From the NCBI GenBank assembly GCA_016926855.1, contig JAFGNT010000004.1, forward strand, positions 124,001 to 188,000: DNA of 64,000 nucleotides, given 5' to 3'. Source of the stretch: Methanomicrobiaceae archaeon (GTDB lineage: Archaea > Halobacteriota > Methanomicrobia > Methanomicrobiales > Methanomicrobiaceae). The notes beneath the pieces were generated by a model. It searched no databases. It was not told the DNA's origin and saw nothing but the letters and a program-made list of their open reading frames with translations. A program made the position numbers and the translations under genes. Of this stretch, positions 1 through 8,830 are shown one piece after another; the first letter of the stretch is position 1; each line of letters starts with the position of its first letter.

Positions 1-1
1 G

Positions 2-367
2 GCCGTTCTGATTGAGGCGGGGTTATTCGAATGCCTCGCGGAGTCCCTGAGCGGGGTGTCCGGATTGTTCCCGGTTCCGGTGGAGGGTGTGGGCATCATT
101 GCAGCCCAGTTTGCACACTATGTCGCCGCTGCCGGTGTTGCCTCGCCTCTCTATGCGAGCGGTATCATGTCCACCCGCGATCTTGTGCTTACCATGCTTG
201 TCGGAAACGTTCTCTCGAGCGTCACCCGAACTGCCCGGTGGTTCGGGCCCGCATATGTCGGCATTTTCGGGCCCCGGATTGGCACGGAAGTGATGCTCTA
301 TTCCACACTTCTGAGAAACGGAATAATGCTCATCGTGATCTTCGCTCTCGCGCTGTTCTGGCTGTGA
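2..367 (+). CDS. C-terminal part of a membrane gate-domain (nucleoside-recognition-like) protein
   Basis: The reading frame is open from the left edge of the window to the TGA at 365-367, so only the last 121 residues are present and the true start lies upstream. The piece is hydrophobic and Gly/Ala-rich, with about three membrane segments, the last at the extreme C-terminus (IMLIVIFALALFWL). The stretch GPAYVGIFGPRIGTEVML with a polytopic layout resembles archaeal proteins annotated as nucleoside recognition (Gate domain) membrane proteins. That assignment rests on overall look, not on a catalytic motif, and the substrate is unknown. The GTG at 56 is an internal codon and not the start. Confidence 0.55.
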   Translation, partial: AVLIEAGLFECLAESLSGVSGLFPVPVEGVGIIAAQFAHYVAAAGVASPLYASGIMSTRDLVLTMLVGNVLSSVTRTARWFGPAYVGIFGPRIGTEVMLYSTLLRNGIMLIVIFALALFWL

Positions 368-617
368 CGTGCCGGAGACCTGCGCGGCATCATTTGTGAG
401 GCCTGACAGGATTGTATGAATTATTCACTTATTGCCGCCGGATTCATCATTTAAGAGGTTTGTGTCTCCGGTTCACGGGTGTGTGTCCTGTCGGGTGAAT
501 GCCCCATTAATACAATGAGGTAAAAATGCACATTGGCGGTAAATGCCAACAAAAACCAAAAATCTCTTCGAATCGGGTGTTTTGTGTTCAGGGAAGAGGA
601 TTTCCTCTACCAGAAAC

Positions 618-625
618 TATATAAA
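618..625 (+). promoter_or_regulatory. TATA box for the 59-residue ORF
   Basis: The sequence TATATAAA followed by AGG is a strong archaeal TATA element. Transcription would start about 25 bases downstream, near 648, leaving a leader of only a few bases before the ATG at 655. The rest of 368-617 shows no convincing gene. Confidence 0.6.
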
Positions 626-654
626 AGGTTCCCCGTAACCTCTGTGTACAGGCT

Positions 655-834
655 ATGAGTATACGCACAATTGGCTCAGGTTTATTGTTTAAACCCCTCG
701 ACGTGCCGGATCTTGAAGAGCGGGAAGAGATCTCACTCCTTATGGATTCACCGGGTGACGGGTTCAGTGACTGTATACGGATCGATGATCCGGACCTGCG
801 CATCTTTATCGCGGAACGCGACGAATTGGACTGA
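655..834 (+). CDS. Small acidic hypothetical protein (59 aa)
   Basis: ATG at 655 to TGA at 832-834. The product is acidic (many Asp/Glu, for example ISLLMDSPGDGFSD and the C-terminus RDELD), with no membrane segment, signal peptide or Cys cluster. Support for it being real is the strong TATA box at 618-625 at the right distance for a very short leader, and codon use like its neighbours. I do not recognise the family. The minus-strand frames over the same bases look like shadows. Confidence 0.55.
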   Translation: MSIRTIGSGLLFKPLDVPDLEEREEISLLMDSPGDGFSDCIRIDDPDLRIFIAERDELD

Positions 835-911
835 TATAACTCTAAAAACGGAAATTAAACCCTCCCGGTGGGTGGTTGCCTACGCCACGGACCCGGGGGC
901 AGGACATTTTT

Positions 912-1753
912 TCATCCCATCTCAAACGAGGTGATTCCATAGATCCTGTCAAGAGGCAGCTGTGGAATTTCCCTGGTGTACATTCTTGCGGTCTCGAATA
1001 CCGGTGTCATTCCGAACCCTTCCCCAAGGCGGAGTCCTTCCCTGTTGGGTTCGGGGACGTCTAAAAAGACCGGACTGTCCGGAGCGTTTGCGACAAGGGC
1101 CCGGAATAACCTGTCGGCCCCCTCGGGCGTATCTGCGAATATCGGGCCGATTTTATAGCCATTATCACACCGGCGGATGGCCCCGTACCCGGCAATGCCT
1201 CCGTCAGTGCCGGGATCGACGAGTGCGTGGCTGCCGGGACGGGACAACCAGCAATGCAGGAACGTTTCACGGGGTGCCGGGAAGTGCCGGCGGTCATAGA
1301 AGAGCGATCTCCGAAAAAGGTACGGAGGCTGCCGCCACCGGCCCGTCCGCCCCGGTTCCTCCTCCCCTCCTCTCGAAACGGACGCTCCGGAACGCAAACT
1401 GAAAGCCGCTCCTGTCCCGGTACTTCTGCTGCATGGCCGCCACCACGTCGATACCGATAATCCGGTCGCCGGCATGTTTGATCGCGGTGCCGATGATCCG
1501 GGCACCGATGCCGTGCCCCCGCAGATCCTCACGTACGATGAACAGCCCTCCGAATGCGAATCGCCCGTCATCGTTGACGACAGCTGCCGTAGCAACCGGC
1601 TCTCCGCCTGATTCGGCGAAAAAAACCCGGCGGGATCGATTGTATAGAAGCACCCGGCGTCGTGGACACCGGGATTCCAGCCTCTTTGCCTGCCCAGCGG
1701 AGTGCCACATCCACATCACTCCTCTCCATCGTCCGGATTGTCACGTCCGGCAT
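912..1753 (-). pseudogene. GNAT N-acetyltransferase with three frameshifts
   Basis: Read on the minus strand, three consecutive frames join into one GNAT protein of about 280 residues. The N-terminus MPDVTIRTMERSDVDVALRW is in one frame. The acetyl-CoA-binding core (VREDLRGHGIGARIIGTAI) is in the second. A C-terminal domain ending TARMYTREIPQLPLDRIYG, as in two-domain YitH-like acetyltransferases, is in the third. The frame changes lie near 1676-1684, in the A7 run at 1619-1625 (T7 on the coding strand), and near 1298-1306. Each would be cured by one extra base. Before the first break the protein runs RWAGKE; adding a base restores a typical GWNPG. No intact product can be made unless the sequence is wrong, and homopolymer sequencing error is a real alternative for at least one break. 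Confidence 0.75.
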
Positions 1754-1804
1754 ACTTTTCCCTCACGTTACTGAGGGCATTGCCTTTTTCCGGATATCAT
1801 ACTT

Positions 1805-2641
1805 TCATGTTATGACTGCTTGTGAAAAACGCCACCATGCAAGGGAAAACATGACGCCCGCAAATGCGATAAGCACGAGAAATGATGCCAGGATGTCACC
1901 CGGCGTGTGCGTAAAATGAATCCCGATCGCGGTAAAATTGTCACCGATTGCAAAGTACCGTATCCCGGTAATGAGGTGGGTGAGCGGGTTGACGACCGAG
2001 ATGTCGCGCAGGATTGCGGGGAAGGCATCAGTCGGATAGAGGGCGTTGCTCGCGAAGAAGATCGGCATTGTCAGGAGGGTGATGATTCCCTGCAGCCCCT
2101 CGGGGCTCTCCATGGATATGGAGATCGTTGCCGACAGGAAGAGGAAACCGAGGGAAAACATCCCGACAAAAACGAGGATACCTGCGACGGCGACGAGTAT
2201 CCCCGTGGGAGAGAGACCCCGGAAAAATTCCACTCCCAGCACGAGGCCGAAGACCATGATGATGATCGCCTGGATAAACGACTTTGTCATGCCGGAGAGG
2301 GCGATGCCGATGATGATATGGCTCCTCGGGAGCGGGCTTGCAAGGATTTCGCGCATGAGTCCCCAGTTTTTATCAAACAGGAGCACGATCCCCCCGAAAA
2401 GGCTGGTGAAAAGGGTCGTCATCGCAATGACGCCGGCAGCCATGAACGTCAGGTACCCGACGGCTTCCGCACCCGGAACGGCGGGGACGCCCATGCTGAA
2501 CCGGTCGAAACTGCTGGACATGGCGATGCCGAAGAATGCCATCCAGAGTGCGGGCTGGACAAGCGACGAGATCAGAAGTGTCCTGAACCTGAAGAACCGG
2601 AGCATGTCCCGCCAGTATATCGTCATAAAACCCGTATTCAT
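1805..2641 (-). CDS. ABC-2 type transporter permease (DrrB-like)
   Basis: 278 residues with six predicted membrane segments, for example LISSLVQPALWMAFFGIAM near the N-terminus and FLVLIAFAGVMFSLAWW near the C-terminus. The family is ABC-2 membrane components of drug, lipid or polysaccharide exporters. The protein sits in the cytoplasmic membrane and would pair with the ATPase encoded just upstream. Its ATG overlaps the ATPase stop by 4 bases (ATGA), so the two genes are translationally coupled. The conserved ABC-2 region around residues 150-180 (SPTGILVAVAGILVFVGMF) is present. The exported substrate cannot be read from the sequence. Confidence 0.9.
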   Translation of the reverse strand: MNTGFMTIYWRDMLRFFRFRTLLISSLVQPALWMAFFGIAMSSSFDRFSMGVPAVPGAEAVGYLTFMAAGVIAMTTLFTSLFGGIVLLFDKNWGLMREILASPLPRSHIIIGIALSGMTKSFIQAIIIMVFGLVLGVEFFRGLSPTGILVAVAGILVFVGMFSLGFLFLSATISISMESPEGLQGIITLLTMPIFFASNALYPTDAFPAILRDISVVNPLTHLITGIRYFAIGDNFTAIGIHFTHTPGDILASFLVLIAFAGVMFSLAWWRFSQAVIT

Positions 2642-3612
2642 GGGCGGCGCCCCCGGTATACCGTCCCGCCCCCGCCTTCCCGCAGCTCCCTGCCGGTGTA
2701 ATGGACAAATACATCGTCCATAGAGGGTTTTTTCAGGTTCACGGCAGTAATATGCAACCCGGCAGCGAGCAGTGTGTCCATGAGTGCCGGAAGCAGCCGG
2801 GTTCCGTCACCGTCCACCATAACGAGAATCCCCTTCTTCTTTCTCCGGAGTGATGTGACGCGGCTGTCGGTTGACAGCATCTCCTGCGCCGCATCGTCAT
2901 CCGAAGTCTCGATGTAGATACTGTCTTCGCCGAGCGCGTTTTTAAGCTGCCATGTCGTGCCGGTCACGATTATCTTTCCATGGTCGATGATACTGATCCT
3001 GTCGCTGAGCTGGTCGGCTTCATCCATGTAATGGGTTGTCAGAAAGATCGTCGTCCCCTCCCGGTTGACCTGGTTTAAGTACTCCCACATCCTGATGCGG
3101 GTCTGCGGATCGAGGCCAAGGGTCGGTTCGTCGAGAAACAGTACTCTGGGCCGGGTCATCAGGCCACGTGCAATTTCCAGCCTCCTTTTCATCCCGCCGG
3201 AGAGCTCCTTCGTGAGGGAGTCGCGTTTCTCTTCGAGCTCGACGAGGGACAGGAGTTCGTCGATACGGCGTCTCCGTTCCGTTTTCCCGAGATTGTACAG
3301 CCTGCCGTGGAATTCAAGGATCTCCCAGACCGTCATGTCGCGGTCGAGCGTCACCTCCTGAAAGACTATCCCTATTGATTCGCGGACTTTCTCCGGCTCG
3401 CGGGAGAGATCGTAGCCCGCGATGCTGACCTCACCTTCCTGCAGGGTGAGAAGCGTGATAAGGACGTTGATCACCGTGCTTTTTCCTGCGCCGTTCGGGC
3501 CAAGGAATGAAAAAATCTCCCCTTTGAAAACCTGGAATGAGATGGTGTCCACTGCTGTGAATGCGCCGTAGCGGTAAACAAGATTCCGGACATCAATCAT
3601 CGGGTCTGTCAC
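2638..3612 (-). CDS. ABC transporter ATP-binding protein (DrrA-like)
   Basis: 324 residues, the nucleotide-binding subunit for the adjoining permease. Walker A is GPNGAGKST (residues about 39-47), the signature is LSGGMKRRLEIARGL, Walker B is VLFLDEPTLGLDPQ, and the switch histidine is in TTHYMDEADQL. About 100 residues follow the ATPase core, as is usual in DrrA/NatA-type subunits of daunorubicin-like exporters. Translation may start at the GTG at 3612 or the ATG four codons later; GGTGAACC just upstream favours the GTG. ATP hydrolysis would drive export by the two-gene system; the substrate is unknown. Confidence 0.93.
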   Translation of the reverse strand: MTDPMIDVRNLVYRYGAFTAVDTISFQVFKGEIFSFLGPNGAGKSTVINVLITLLTLQEGEVSIAGYDLSREPEKVRESIGIVFQEVTLDRDMTVWEILEFHGRLYNLGKTERRRRIDELLSLVELEEKRDSLTKELSGGMKRRLEIARGLMTRPRVLFLDEPTLGLDPQTRIRMWEYLNQVNREGTTIFLTTHYMDEADQLSDRISIIDHGKIIVTGTTWQLKNALGEDSIYIETSDDDAAQEMLSTDSRVTSLRRKKKGILVMVDGDGTRLLPALMDTLLAAGLHITAVNLKKPSMDDVFVHYTGRELREGGGGTVYRGRRP

Positions 3613-3956
3613 GGTTCACCACGGTCTGGCCCCGGACTGTCACGGGCGGTAGCCGTCATCCCGATACTCCTTCTCAGGGGAGACACCGGCTCCTCTTCGT
3701 GCGTCGCCCGAAAATTTCCCCGCCTGCCGGCAGCACGGGGCCGCGGTGCCGGGATCGGATATTCTCCGTACAGGGCGGCAGATCTGTAGATTTCCGTTCC
3801 TGGGTCGAGGATACCCCCGAAAACCGTAGAAGGATGCCTGTGTGAAACAGGACGCAGCAATCATGACAGGGATGTCGCGGCATGATCAAAAATAGGTTTC
3901 TCAGGGGAACAGGTCATATATGTCTGCCGCCAACGTCTTTTTCCGGGGAATCAATC
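3613..3956. other. Intergenic region between the ABC operon and the SRAP gene
   Basis: This 344-base gap separates divergent genes. Short frames exist on both strands but have poor codon use and no ribosome-binding site, so I call no gene. A TATA-like TCATATATG near 3914-3921 could drive the SRAP gene with a leader of about 15 bases. Confidence 0.5.
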
Positions 3957-4625
3957 ATGTGCGGACGATATTCTCTCGTGGTGAACGGTGATTTCGGGAA
4001 AAGGTTCCGGGTGCATATCCCGGCAATGGGTCTCCGGTCACGGTTTAATGTAGCGCCGGGCCAGGTGATGCCGGTGATCTGCAGGGCAGACGAACGCCGG
4101 TGTGCCGCGATGACCTGGGGATTTGTTCCCGGCTATGCGCGGGACGTGGCTAAGCCGCGCCGCCTGATTAACGCCCGGGCAGAGACGGTTCCAAAACTGC
4201 CGTCATTTCACCATGCATTTATCGAAGGCCGCTGTATTGTCCCGGCAAGCGGTTTCTTCGAATGGAAAGCAGAGGGCCGTCGGCGCATTCCCTTCTACTA
4301 CAGGCTCAGAAACGAGGATCTGTTTGGATTTGCCGGTATTTACAGCACCCTGCCCGGGCCGGACGGCGCCGCCCGCCGAACCTACGCCATCATCACGACG
4401 CCTGCAAATTCACTCGTATCGGCCGTGCACGACCGGATGCCCGCAATCCTTCGGCCGGATGACGAAGAGCGCTGGCTTACCGGCCCGGCGGATATCCTGC
4501 CTCTGGATGAAATCCTCGGCCCCTTCCCGCCGGAGAGCATGGAGGGGTATCCTGTCTCTGAACGGATAAATAATCCCGGGCACGAGGGTGAGGACCTGAT
4601 CCGGCCCCTGTGCGGTTTGCTGTAA
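3957..4625 (+). CDS. SRAP domain protein (YedK/HMCES family), abasic-site DNA-protein crosslinker
   Basis: 222 residues. The start is fixed by chemistry: the family uses Cys2, exposed after Met removal, to form a thiazolidine crosslink with abasic sites in single-stranded DNA. The ATG at 3957 gives MCGRYSL, while the longer frame from 3882 would bury the Cys. The other active-site residues are present: Asn in INARAET, Glu in SGFFEWK and His in AVHDRMP. The length matches the YedK family. It would shield abasic sites during replication. It stands alone between the ABC exporter and an unknown small gene, so context adds nothing about its job. Confidence 0.95.
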   Translation: MCGRYSLVVNGDFGKRFRVHIPAMGLRSRFNVAPGQVMPVICRADERRCAAMTWGFVPGYARDVAKPRRLINARAETVPKLPSFHHAFIEGRCIVPASGFFEWKAEGRRRIPFYYRLRNEDLFGFAGIYSTLPGPDGAARRTYAIITTPANSLVSAVHDRMPAILRPDDEERWLTGPADILPLDEILGPFPPESMEGYPVSERINNPGHEGEDLIRPLCGLL

Positions 4626-4679
4626 CCGCGCCCCGGCGGGAGCATAATCTTCTTATGAATCCCGTGAAAATGTCTCACT

Positions 4680-4937
4680 ATGACGGTGAACAAGGATCTC
4701 CAGAATAAGATGAAAGACCGGATCGATGACCTTTTTGCACGTTACAAGAGCGACAATCCCGACCTGCTGACGGGAGAACTGGCATCGCTCGGTTTCATTC
4801 AAAAAGGAGGCAATATAGCGGCTAAAACCTTTGAGAATACGAACATCGAGCTTTTTCTGATTATCGGGTATGCACCCGACGGGAGTATAGCACACTATGA
4901 ACTTATTCCGTTCGATGAAATGAAACTCTCACGATAA
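4680..4937 (+). CDS. Hypothetical protein (85 aa)
   Basis: A compact small protein with a charged helical N-terminus (KMKDRIDDLFARYKSDN) and a beta-rich second half (NIELFLIIGYAPDGSIAHYE). There is no signal peptide, membrane span or metal motif. Codon use fits the genome. The ATG at 4680 lies 54 bases after the SRAP stop, so the two could be co-transcribed. I do not recognise the family; the AAGGAGGC at 4803-4810 is inside the gene and not a start signal. Confidence 0.6.
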   Translation: MTVNKDLQNKMKDRIDDLFARYKSDNPDLLTGELASLGFIQKGGNIAAKTFENTNIELFLIIGYAPDGSIAHYELIPFDEMKLSR

Positions 4938-5089
4938 AAGGCGAATCCTGCCGCGTTTACGGTTTCCCTGAAGGGAATGATGCAATAAGATATGTTTATG
5001 ATGCAGAAAACAAATTTTTCTTTTAATCAGTAGTATCTGCAATTCTGGCATCAGCGGAAAACAGAAGCGATCTGATATCGGGTGATGCG

Positions 5090-7063
5090 GTGGCAGGACC
5101 GGGCGAAAAAACAGGAAACACGGCAGTGGAAGGGAACCGTACCTTTACTCCCGGGGATACCTATCAGGAAATCTTCGAATCGACGGAGAACATCGCGTTC
5201 ATCCTTGATAAGAATGCGACGATTCTTTTTGCCAATTCCACTTTTTCGCAAATGATGGAATGCAGCCTGGACGAGATCGAGGGCGTCTCGACGATCACGC
5301 AATTCATCCACCCCGGTGATCGGAACCTTGTGATGCGCAACAACGTTCTCACGCAGAAGGATCCCGGCGCGATCCCTCGCGCCCATGAGGTCCGTTTCAT
5401 CGATAAAAAAGGGAACACTCATAACGTTCTCGTTACCGCAGCCCTGATTCCCGGAACAAAGCGTACTATTGTCTCAGGCAGAGACATAACACTTCACCGT
5501 GAGATCGGAGATGCGCTCATCCGGAGCGAGGCTCAATACCGCCGTTTTGTCGAAAATCACCCGGATCCGCTGTTAATCCATGCTGACTGGGTGATTGCCT
5601 ATCTCAACCCTGCCGCCGCAACACTCTTCGGGACCACGGGTCCGGAGGAGCTAATCGGGAGGCCTATCCTTGACTGCATCGCTCCCGAATGTCGGGAGAT
5701 CGTTCGCGGGCAGATACGGGAGGGGTATCGGGGAGTGAAGGGATCGGCTTCTGAGCAGAGGCTCATCTGTTGCGACGGGAAAATCATCGATGTTGAGATG
5801 ACGAACGTGCCCTCGGAATTCGACGGTGTGCCCGCGATACAGGTGATCATACGCGAAATTACGTTCAGGAAAAAGACGGAGGCGCAGATCCGTACATGGA
5901 ATAACCAGATGAGGGTGATCAATAAGATCATCCAGCTCGCAAATTCATCACTGAACCTTGACGAGATGCTCGAAATAATCCTGGACAACACCATTGAACT
6001 GCTTGATTTCGATGCGGGCAGCGTATACCTGAAAAATCGGAATGGAAATACTGCCGATCTCGTCGTGACGAACGGGCTTCCGGAAATGTTCTGTCGTGAA
6101 GAAAAATCCGTAAACATAAGGGACTGGCCCTACAATCTCGTCTTTTTTGCCGGGCAGCCGCGATATATTGAAAACCGCCCGGGTCTGTCTCCCGGCCTGA
6201 TCGAGTCGAGGATGCTGGAAGATATTGATGCGTACGCACTTGCCGGGATTCCCCTTATCACCGAGTCGGTGGTCGTGGGTGCCCTCTATATCGCCCGCCG
6301 GTCCGGGGACCATTTTACCGAGGACGAGAAGGCAACCCTTGAGTCTATCGGCAAGGAGATCGGCGGCACGATTCTCCGGGGTATGCTCCAGGACTCACTC
6401 GAACGGGCGTACGAAGAGACAAGCTCTTATCTGAATATCATCGAAAAAAGCATTCGCAAGTCAAACGATGCGCTGCTCGCCTATGTGCGTGCAGCACGCG
6501 ATATCGGATGCCCGACGGAGTCGCTTACGGAGATGATCGCGCAATCACTCCGGCAGAGCAGCGAGCTTATCAACAATATCGCCACTATACGGCGTATTAA
6601 TGAGCTTCCTGAAGATATTGGGGTCATTTCCCTGGATGACAGGATAGAGGGAGCAGTCGCTGCGTTTCCGGATGTGCGGATTACCTGGGAAAAAAACGGG
6701 CTTTTCGTCTACGCCGATGAATTCCTCTTCGAGCTCCTTTCTAACCTGATTACGAACAGCATCCAGTTCGGGGGTCCGGACGTGGATATCTGCATCAGGA
6801 CGGAAATGCAGGATGAAATGGTGTGGGTTTCTGTGGAGGACACAGGCCCCGGAATTCCTGACGCGGATAAGCGCCGTATCTTCACCTGCTTTGATCCGCT
6901 TGCCCGCAGTTCCAGCAAACGGGGGCTTGGCCTGCATATCTCCCAGATGCTCGTTTTGCGATACGGTGGAAATATCTGGGCGGAAGACCGCGTTTCAGGC
7001 GATCCCTCGCATGGTGTCGTAATACGGTTCACGCTTCCTGTCGCGACGGAGGAGAGCGAATGA
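5090..7063 (+). CDS. PAS-PAS-GAF sensor kinase-like protein lacking the acceptor histidine
   Basis: 657 residues, no membrane segment, so a cytoplasmic sensor. Order: PAS (about 25-140, IFESTENIAFILDKNATILF), second PAS (about 150-265), GAF (about 285-435, LDEMLEIILDNTIELLDFDA), dimerisation helices (about 445-520) and HATPase (about 540-650). The ATPase boxes look intact: N-box FELLSNLITNSIQ, G1 VEDTGPGIPD, G2 KRGLGLHIS. In the H-box, where the related kinase at 44098-46404 reads YLDIMAHDLNN, this protein reads YLNIIEKSIRK, so the acceptor His is Lys453. It probably cannot autophosphorylate in the normal way and may act in hetero-dimers or as a regulator. The start is GTG 5090 with GGTGAT upstream. 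No response regulator is adjacent. Confidence 0.88.
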   Translation: MAGPGEKTGNTAVEGNRTFTPGDTYQEIFESTENIAFILDKNATILFANSTFSQMMECSLDEIEGVSTITQFIHPGDRNLVMRNNVLTQKDPGAIPRAHEVRFIDKKGNTHNVLVTAALIPGTKRTIVSGRDITLHREIGDALIRSEAQYRRFVENHPDPLLIHADWVIAYLNPAAATLFGTTGPEELIGRPILDCIAPECREIVRGQIREGYRGVKGSASEQRLICCDGKIIDVEMTNVPSEFDGVPAIQVIIREITFRKKTEAQIRTWNNQMRVINKIIQLANSSLNLDEMLEIILDNTIELLDFDAGSVYLKNRNGNTADLVVTNGLPEMFCREEKSVNIRDWPYNLVFFAGQPRYIENRPGLSPGLIESRMLEDIDAYALAGIPLITESVVVGALYIARRSGDHFTEDEKATLESIGKEIGGTILRGMLQDSLERAYEETSSYLNIIEKSIRKSNDALLAYVRAARDIGCPTESLTEMIAQSLRQSSELINNIATIRRINELPEDIGVISLDDRIEGAVAAFPDVRITWEKNGLFVYADEFLFELLSNLITNSIQFGGPDVDICIRTEMQDEMVWVSVEDTGPGIPDADKRRIFTCFDPLARSSSKRGLGLHISQMLVLRYGGNIWAEDRVSGDPSHGVVIRFTLPVATEESE

Positions 7064-7203
7064 TGCCGTTCTTTTCCGCCCGGAAATCACCGATAATTAA
7101 CCCGGTTCCCCGCCCGCCGGGCATGAAAGTAATGTGTCCCCGGATGCCGATGTCCCGGGTTCACACAAGCTATTAATCCGCCTCTGGCAAATTGAATAAA
7201 GGC

Positions 7204-7371
7204 ATGGCAAAATTGCGGGAGCTTGTTTCTCTCACCCTGATATCGTGTACAGGTATCTTATGGTCGGCCTTTCTCTTTATCCAGGAGACCTGGCGGTTGA
7301 TGAGCTTTATGATCTTCGGGATTATCGCTCTCACAAATTTCATGGTGCTTGCCCTGCGGATATACCAGTAA
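7204..7371 (+). CDS. Small membrane protein (55 aa, two spans)
   Basis: ATG 7204 to TAA 7369-7371. After a short charged N-terminus (MAKLRELV) there are two hydrophobic segments, LTLISCTGILWSAFLFI and FMIFGIIALTNFMVLAL, joined by QETWRLMS, so a helical hairpin is likely. The codons are normal for the genome. A perfect AAAGAA-CTG-TTCTTT inverted repeat follows at 7379-7393 and may mark the transcript end. The family and function are unknown. Confidence 0.5.
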   Translation: MAKLRELVSLTLISCTGILWSAFLFIQETWRLMSFMIFGIIALTNFMVLALRIYQ

Positions 7372-7611
7372 CGCTAAAAAAGAACTGTTCTTTCTGGTTT
7401 AACACATAAAAAGTCGAATCAGCTGCAATTTTTCCTTCAGGATCAGGTGGACTGGTGTCCGGATGTGGCCCGGCAGTGCATGACGTGCATCCGGTCCGAA
7501 CACAGACGGCAGCCGGGCTCCCTGTTCTTTCTCTCTCAAAAATACGATGCCCCGATCTCCCGGCAGGTATAAACCGCCCGACACGGAAAGGAAAAGTCTG
7601 GTGGTTATTCT

Positions 7612-8187
7612 ATGAAGGTTATTGCATTCAACGGGAGCCCCCGACAGGACGGTAACACAGCACGGCTGCTTCGGTATGTTCTTGCCGAGCTTGAAAGCGA
7701 CGGGATAAAAACGGAACTCGTGCAGATTGGCGGAAAGCCGGTACATGGCTGCACGGCATGTGGGAAGTGTTTCGAAACCCGGGATATGCGCTGCGTGATT
7801 GATGCCGATTTCGTCAACGAGTGTATTGAAAAGATGGCAAAGGCGGACGGTATCCTCCTCGGCTCGCCGACATATTTCGCCGATGTCTCACCGGAGATCA
7901 AGGCTCTCATCGATCGCGCCGGTTTTGTCGCGATGGCAAATGACTCCCTCTTCGCCCGGAAGGCAGGTGCTGCAGTTGTCGCGGTCCGCCGTGCCGGAGG
8001 CATCCATGTTTTCGACACAATCAACCACTTCTTCGGGATTTCCAATATGATCACCGTTGGCTCGACCTACTGGAACATCGGCCTGGGGTTTGAACCCGGC
8101 GACGTCGACAGTGACGGGGAGGGCATCGAGACGATGCGCACGCTCGGCAGGAATATGGCGTGGCTGCTCGGGAAGATACGGGAATGA
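7612..8187 (+). CDS. Iron-sulfur flavoprotein (Isf family, NADPH-dependent FMN reductase fold)
   Basis: 191 residues with a flavodoxin-like fold. The N-terminal FMN phosphate loop is FNGSPRQDGNTARLL (residues 5-19). A compact cysteine motif GCTACGKCFETRDMRC (about 46-61, spacing CX2CX2CX7C) matches the 4Fe-4S ligand pattern of archaeal Isf. GSPTYFADVSPEIKALIDR is the second conserved flavin-side motif. Family members pass electrons between ferredoxin and oxygen species or other acceptors in methanogens; the acceptor here cannot be told. The ATG at 7612 begins MKVIAFNGSP directly, leaving no room for an N-terminal extension. It appears to be monocistronic. Confidence 0.92.
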   Translation: MKVIAFNGSPRQDGNTARLLRYVLAELESDGIKTELVQIGGKPVHGCTACGKCFETRDMRCVIDADFVNECIEKMAKADGILLGSPTYFADVSPEIKALIDRAGFVAMANDSLFARKAGAAVVAVRRAGGIHVFDTINHFFGISNMITVGSTYWNIGLGFEPGDVDSDGEGIETMRTLGRNMAWLLGKIRE

Positions 8188-8317
8188 AACAAAAAAATCA
8201 CTGGTTATTGCCGGTAATGAGGGAAAAAGATCACACCGGCAGGTATGACGATCCCGCGGGAAACAGCGGAGAATACAGGTAACTCTTACCTCTCCCCGCA
8301 CCTGATATGTGATAACG

Positions 8318-8830
8318 TCACCGGGGCTCACGCGGCTCGATGCACATCTCGCATGTGGAATCGCCGGTACACATGGTCTTTTCATGCCTGATACGATAGG
8401 CAGGATTCAGGCTCTTCACGGCTGCACTCGTGTATGTATAGCAATCCTTGCAGACCCGACCCATGTCGGCCTGAAATATTCTTCCGTTTTTTTCCATCGG
8501 GCAGCTCGTGGTGATCACCCGTGCCGTGTCCCCCTCTCCCTCCCCGACATACCCCTGCAGATCCGGACCGAGAATAACCGTTGAGAGGGTACTGAATGTA
8601 TATGCTACATTGGCGGCGTTATTCCGCGGGCACCCGAGCTCCCGTGCAATTACCGCCTGTTCTTCTCCTGCTTCCTTCCATATCCGGCGCTCAATCCTGT
8701 CGATTGCACCAGACATTTCATCTCCGGCAAGTTCACGGAATGCCTTGTCATAGGCGAACGGAAATGCTGTGGCCGCTCGGGTTGCGATCGCCCATCGTTT
8801 TCCTGCCGGAATTTCCTTCAAGTAATCCAT
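8318..8830 (-). CDS. L-2-amino-thiazoline-4-carboxylic acid hydrolase-like protein
   Basis: 170 residues from the ATG at 8830, which follows GAGGTGAAAC; the frame extends 29 codons further but without a better start signal. The helical N-terminal half (KAFRELAGDEMSGAIDRIER) is followed by a Cys/His-rich C-terminus with CPMEK, VCKDCYTY, TMCTGDSTCEMCIEP. This layout fits the ATC-hydrolase-like family (PF14196-type), named for an L-cysteine biosynthesis enzyme, but most archaeal members have no proven activity. The several C-terminal cysteines suggest a metal or redox site. It is convergent with the Isf gene. Confidence 0.6.
   Translation of the reverse strand: MDYLKEIPAGKRWAIATRAATAFPFAYDKAFRELAGDEMSGAIDRIERRIWKEAGEEQAVIARELGCPRNNAANVAYTFSTLSTVILGPDLQGYVGEGEGDTARVITTSCPMEKNGRIFQADMGRVCKDCYTYTSAAVKSLNPAYRIRHEKTMCTGDSTCEMCIEPREPR

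Noticed and set aside
1907-2723. Long plus-strand frames of 264 and 225 residues opposite the ABC permease
   Set aside because: They lie entirely antisense to the well-supported ABC-2 permease, have odd composition (very rich in Asp, His, Arg or Met, Pro) and no recognisable domain.
3609-3889. Small minus-strand frames of 71-83 residues upstream of the ABC ATPase
   Set aside because: Three overlapping frames of similar length, no ribosome-binding site and Arg/Pro-rich composition point to non-coding DNA.
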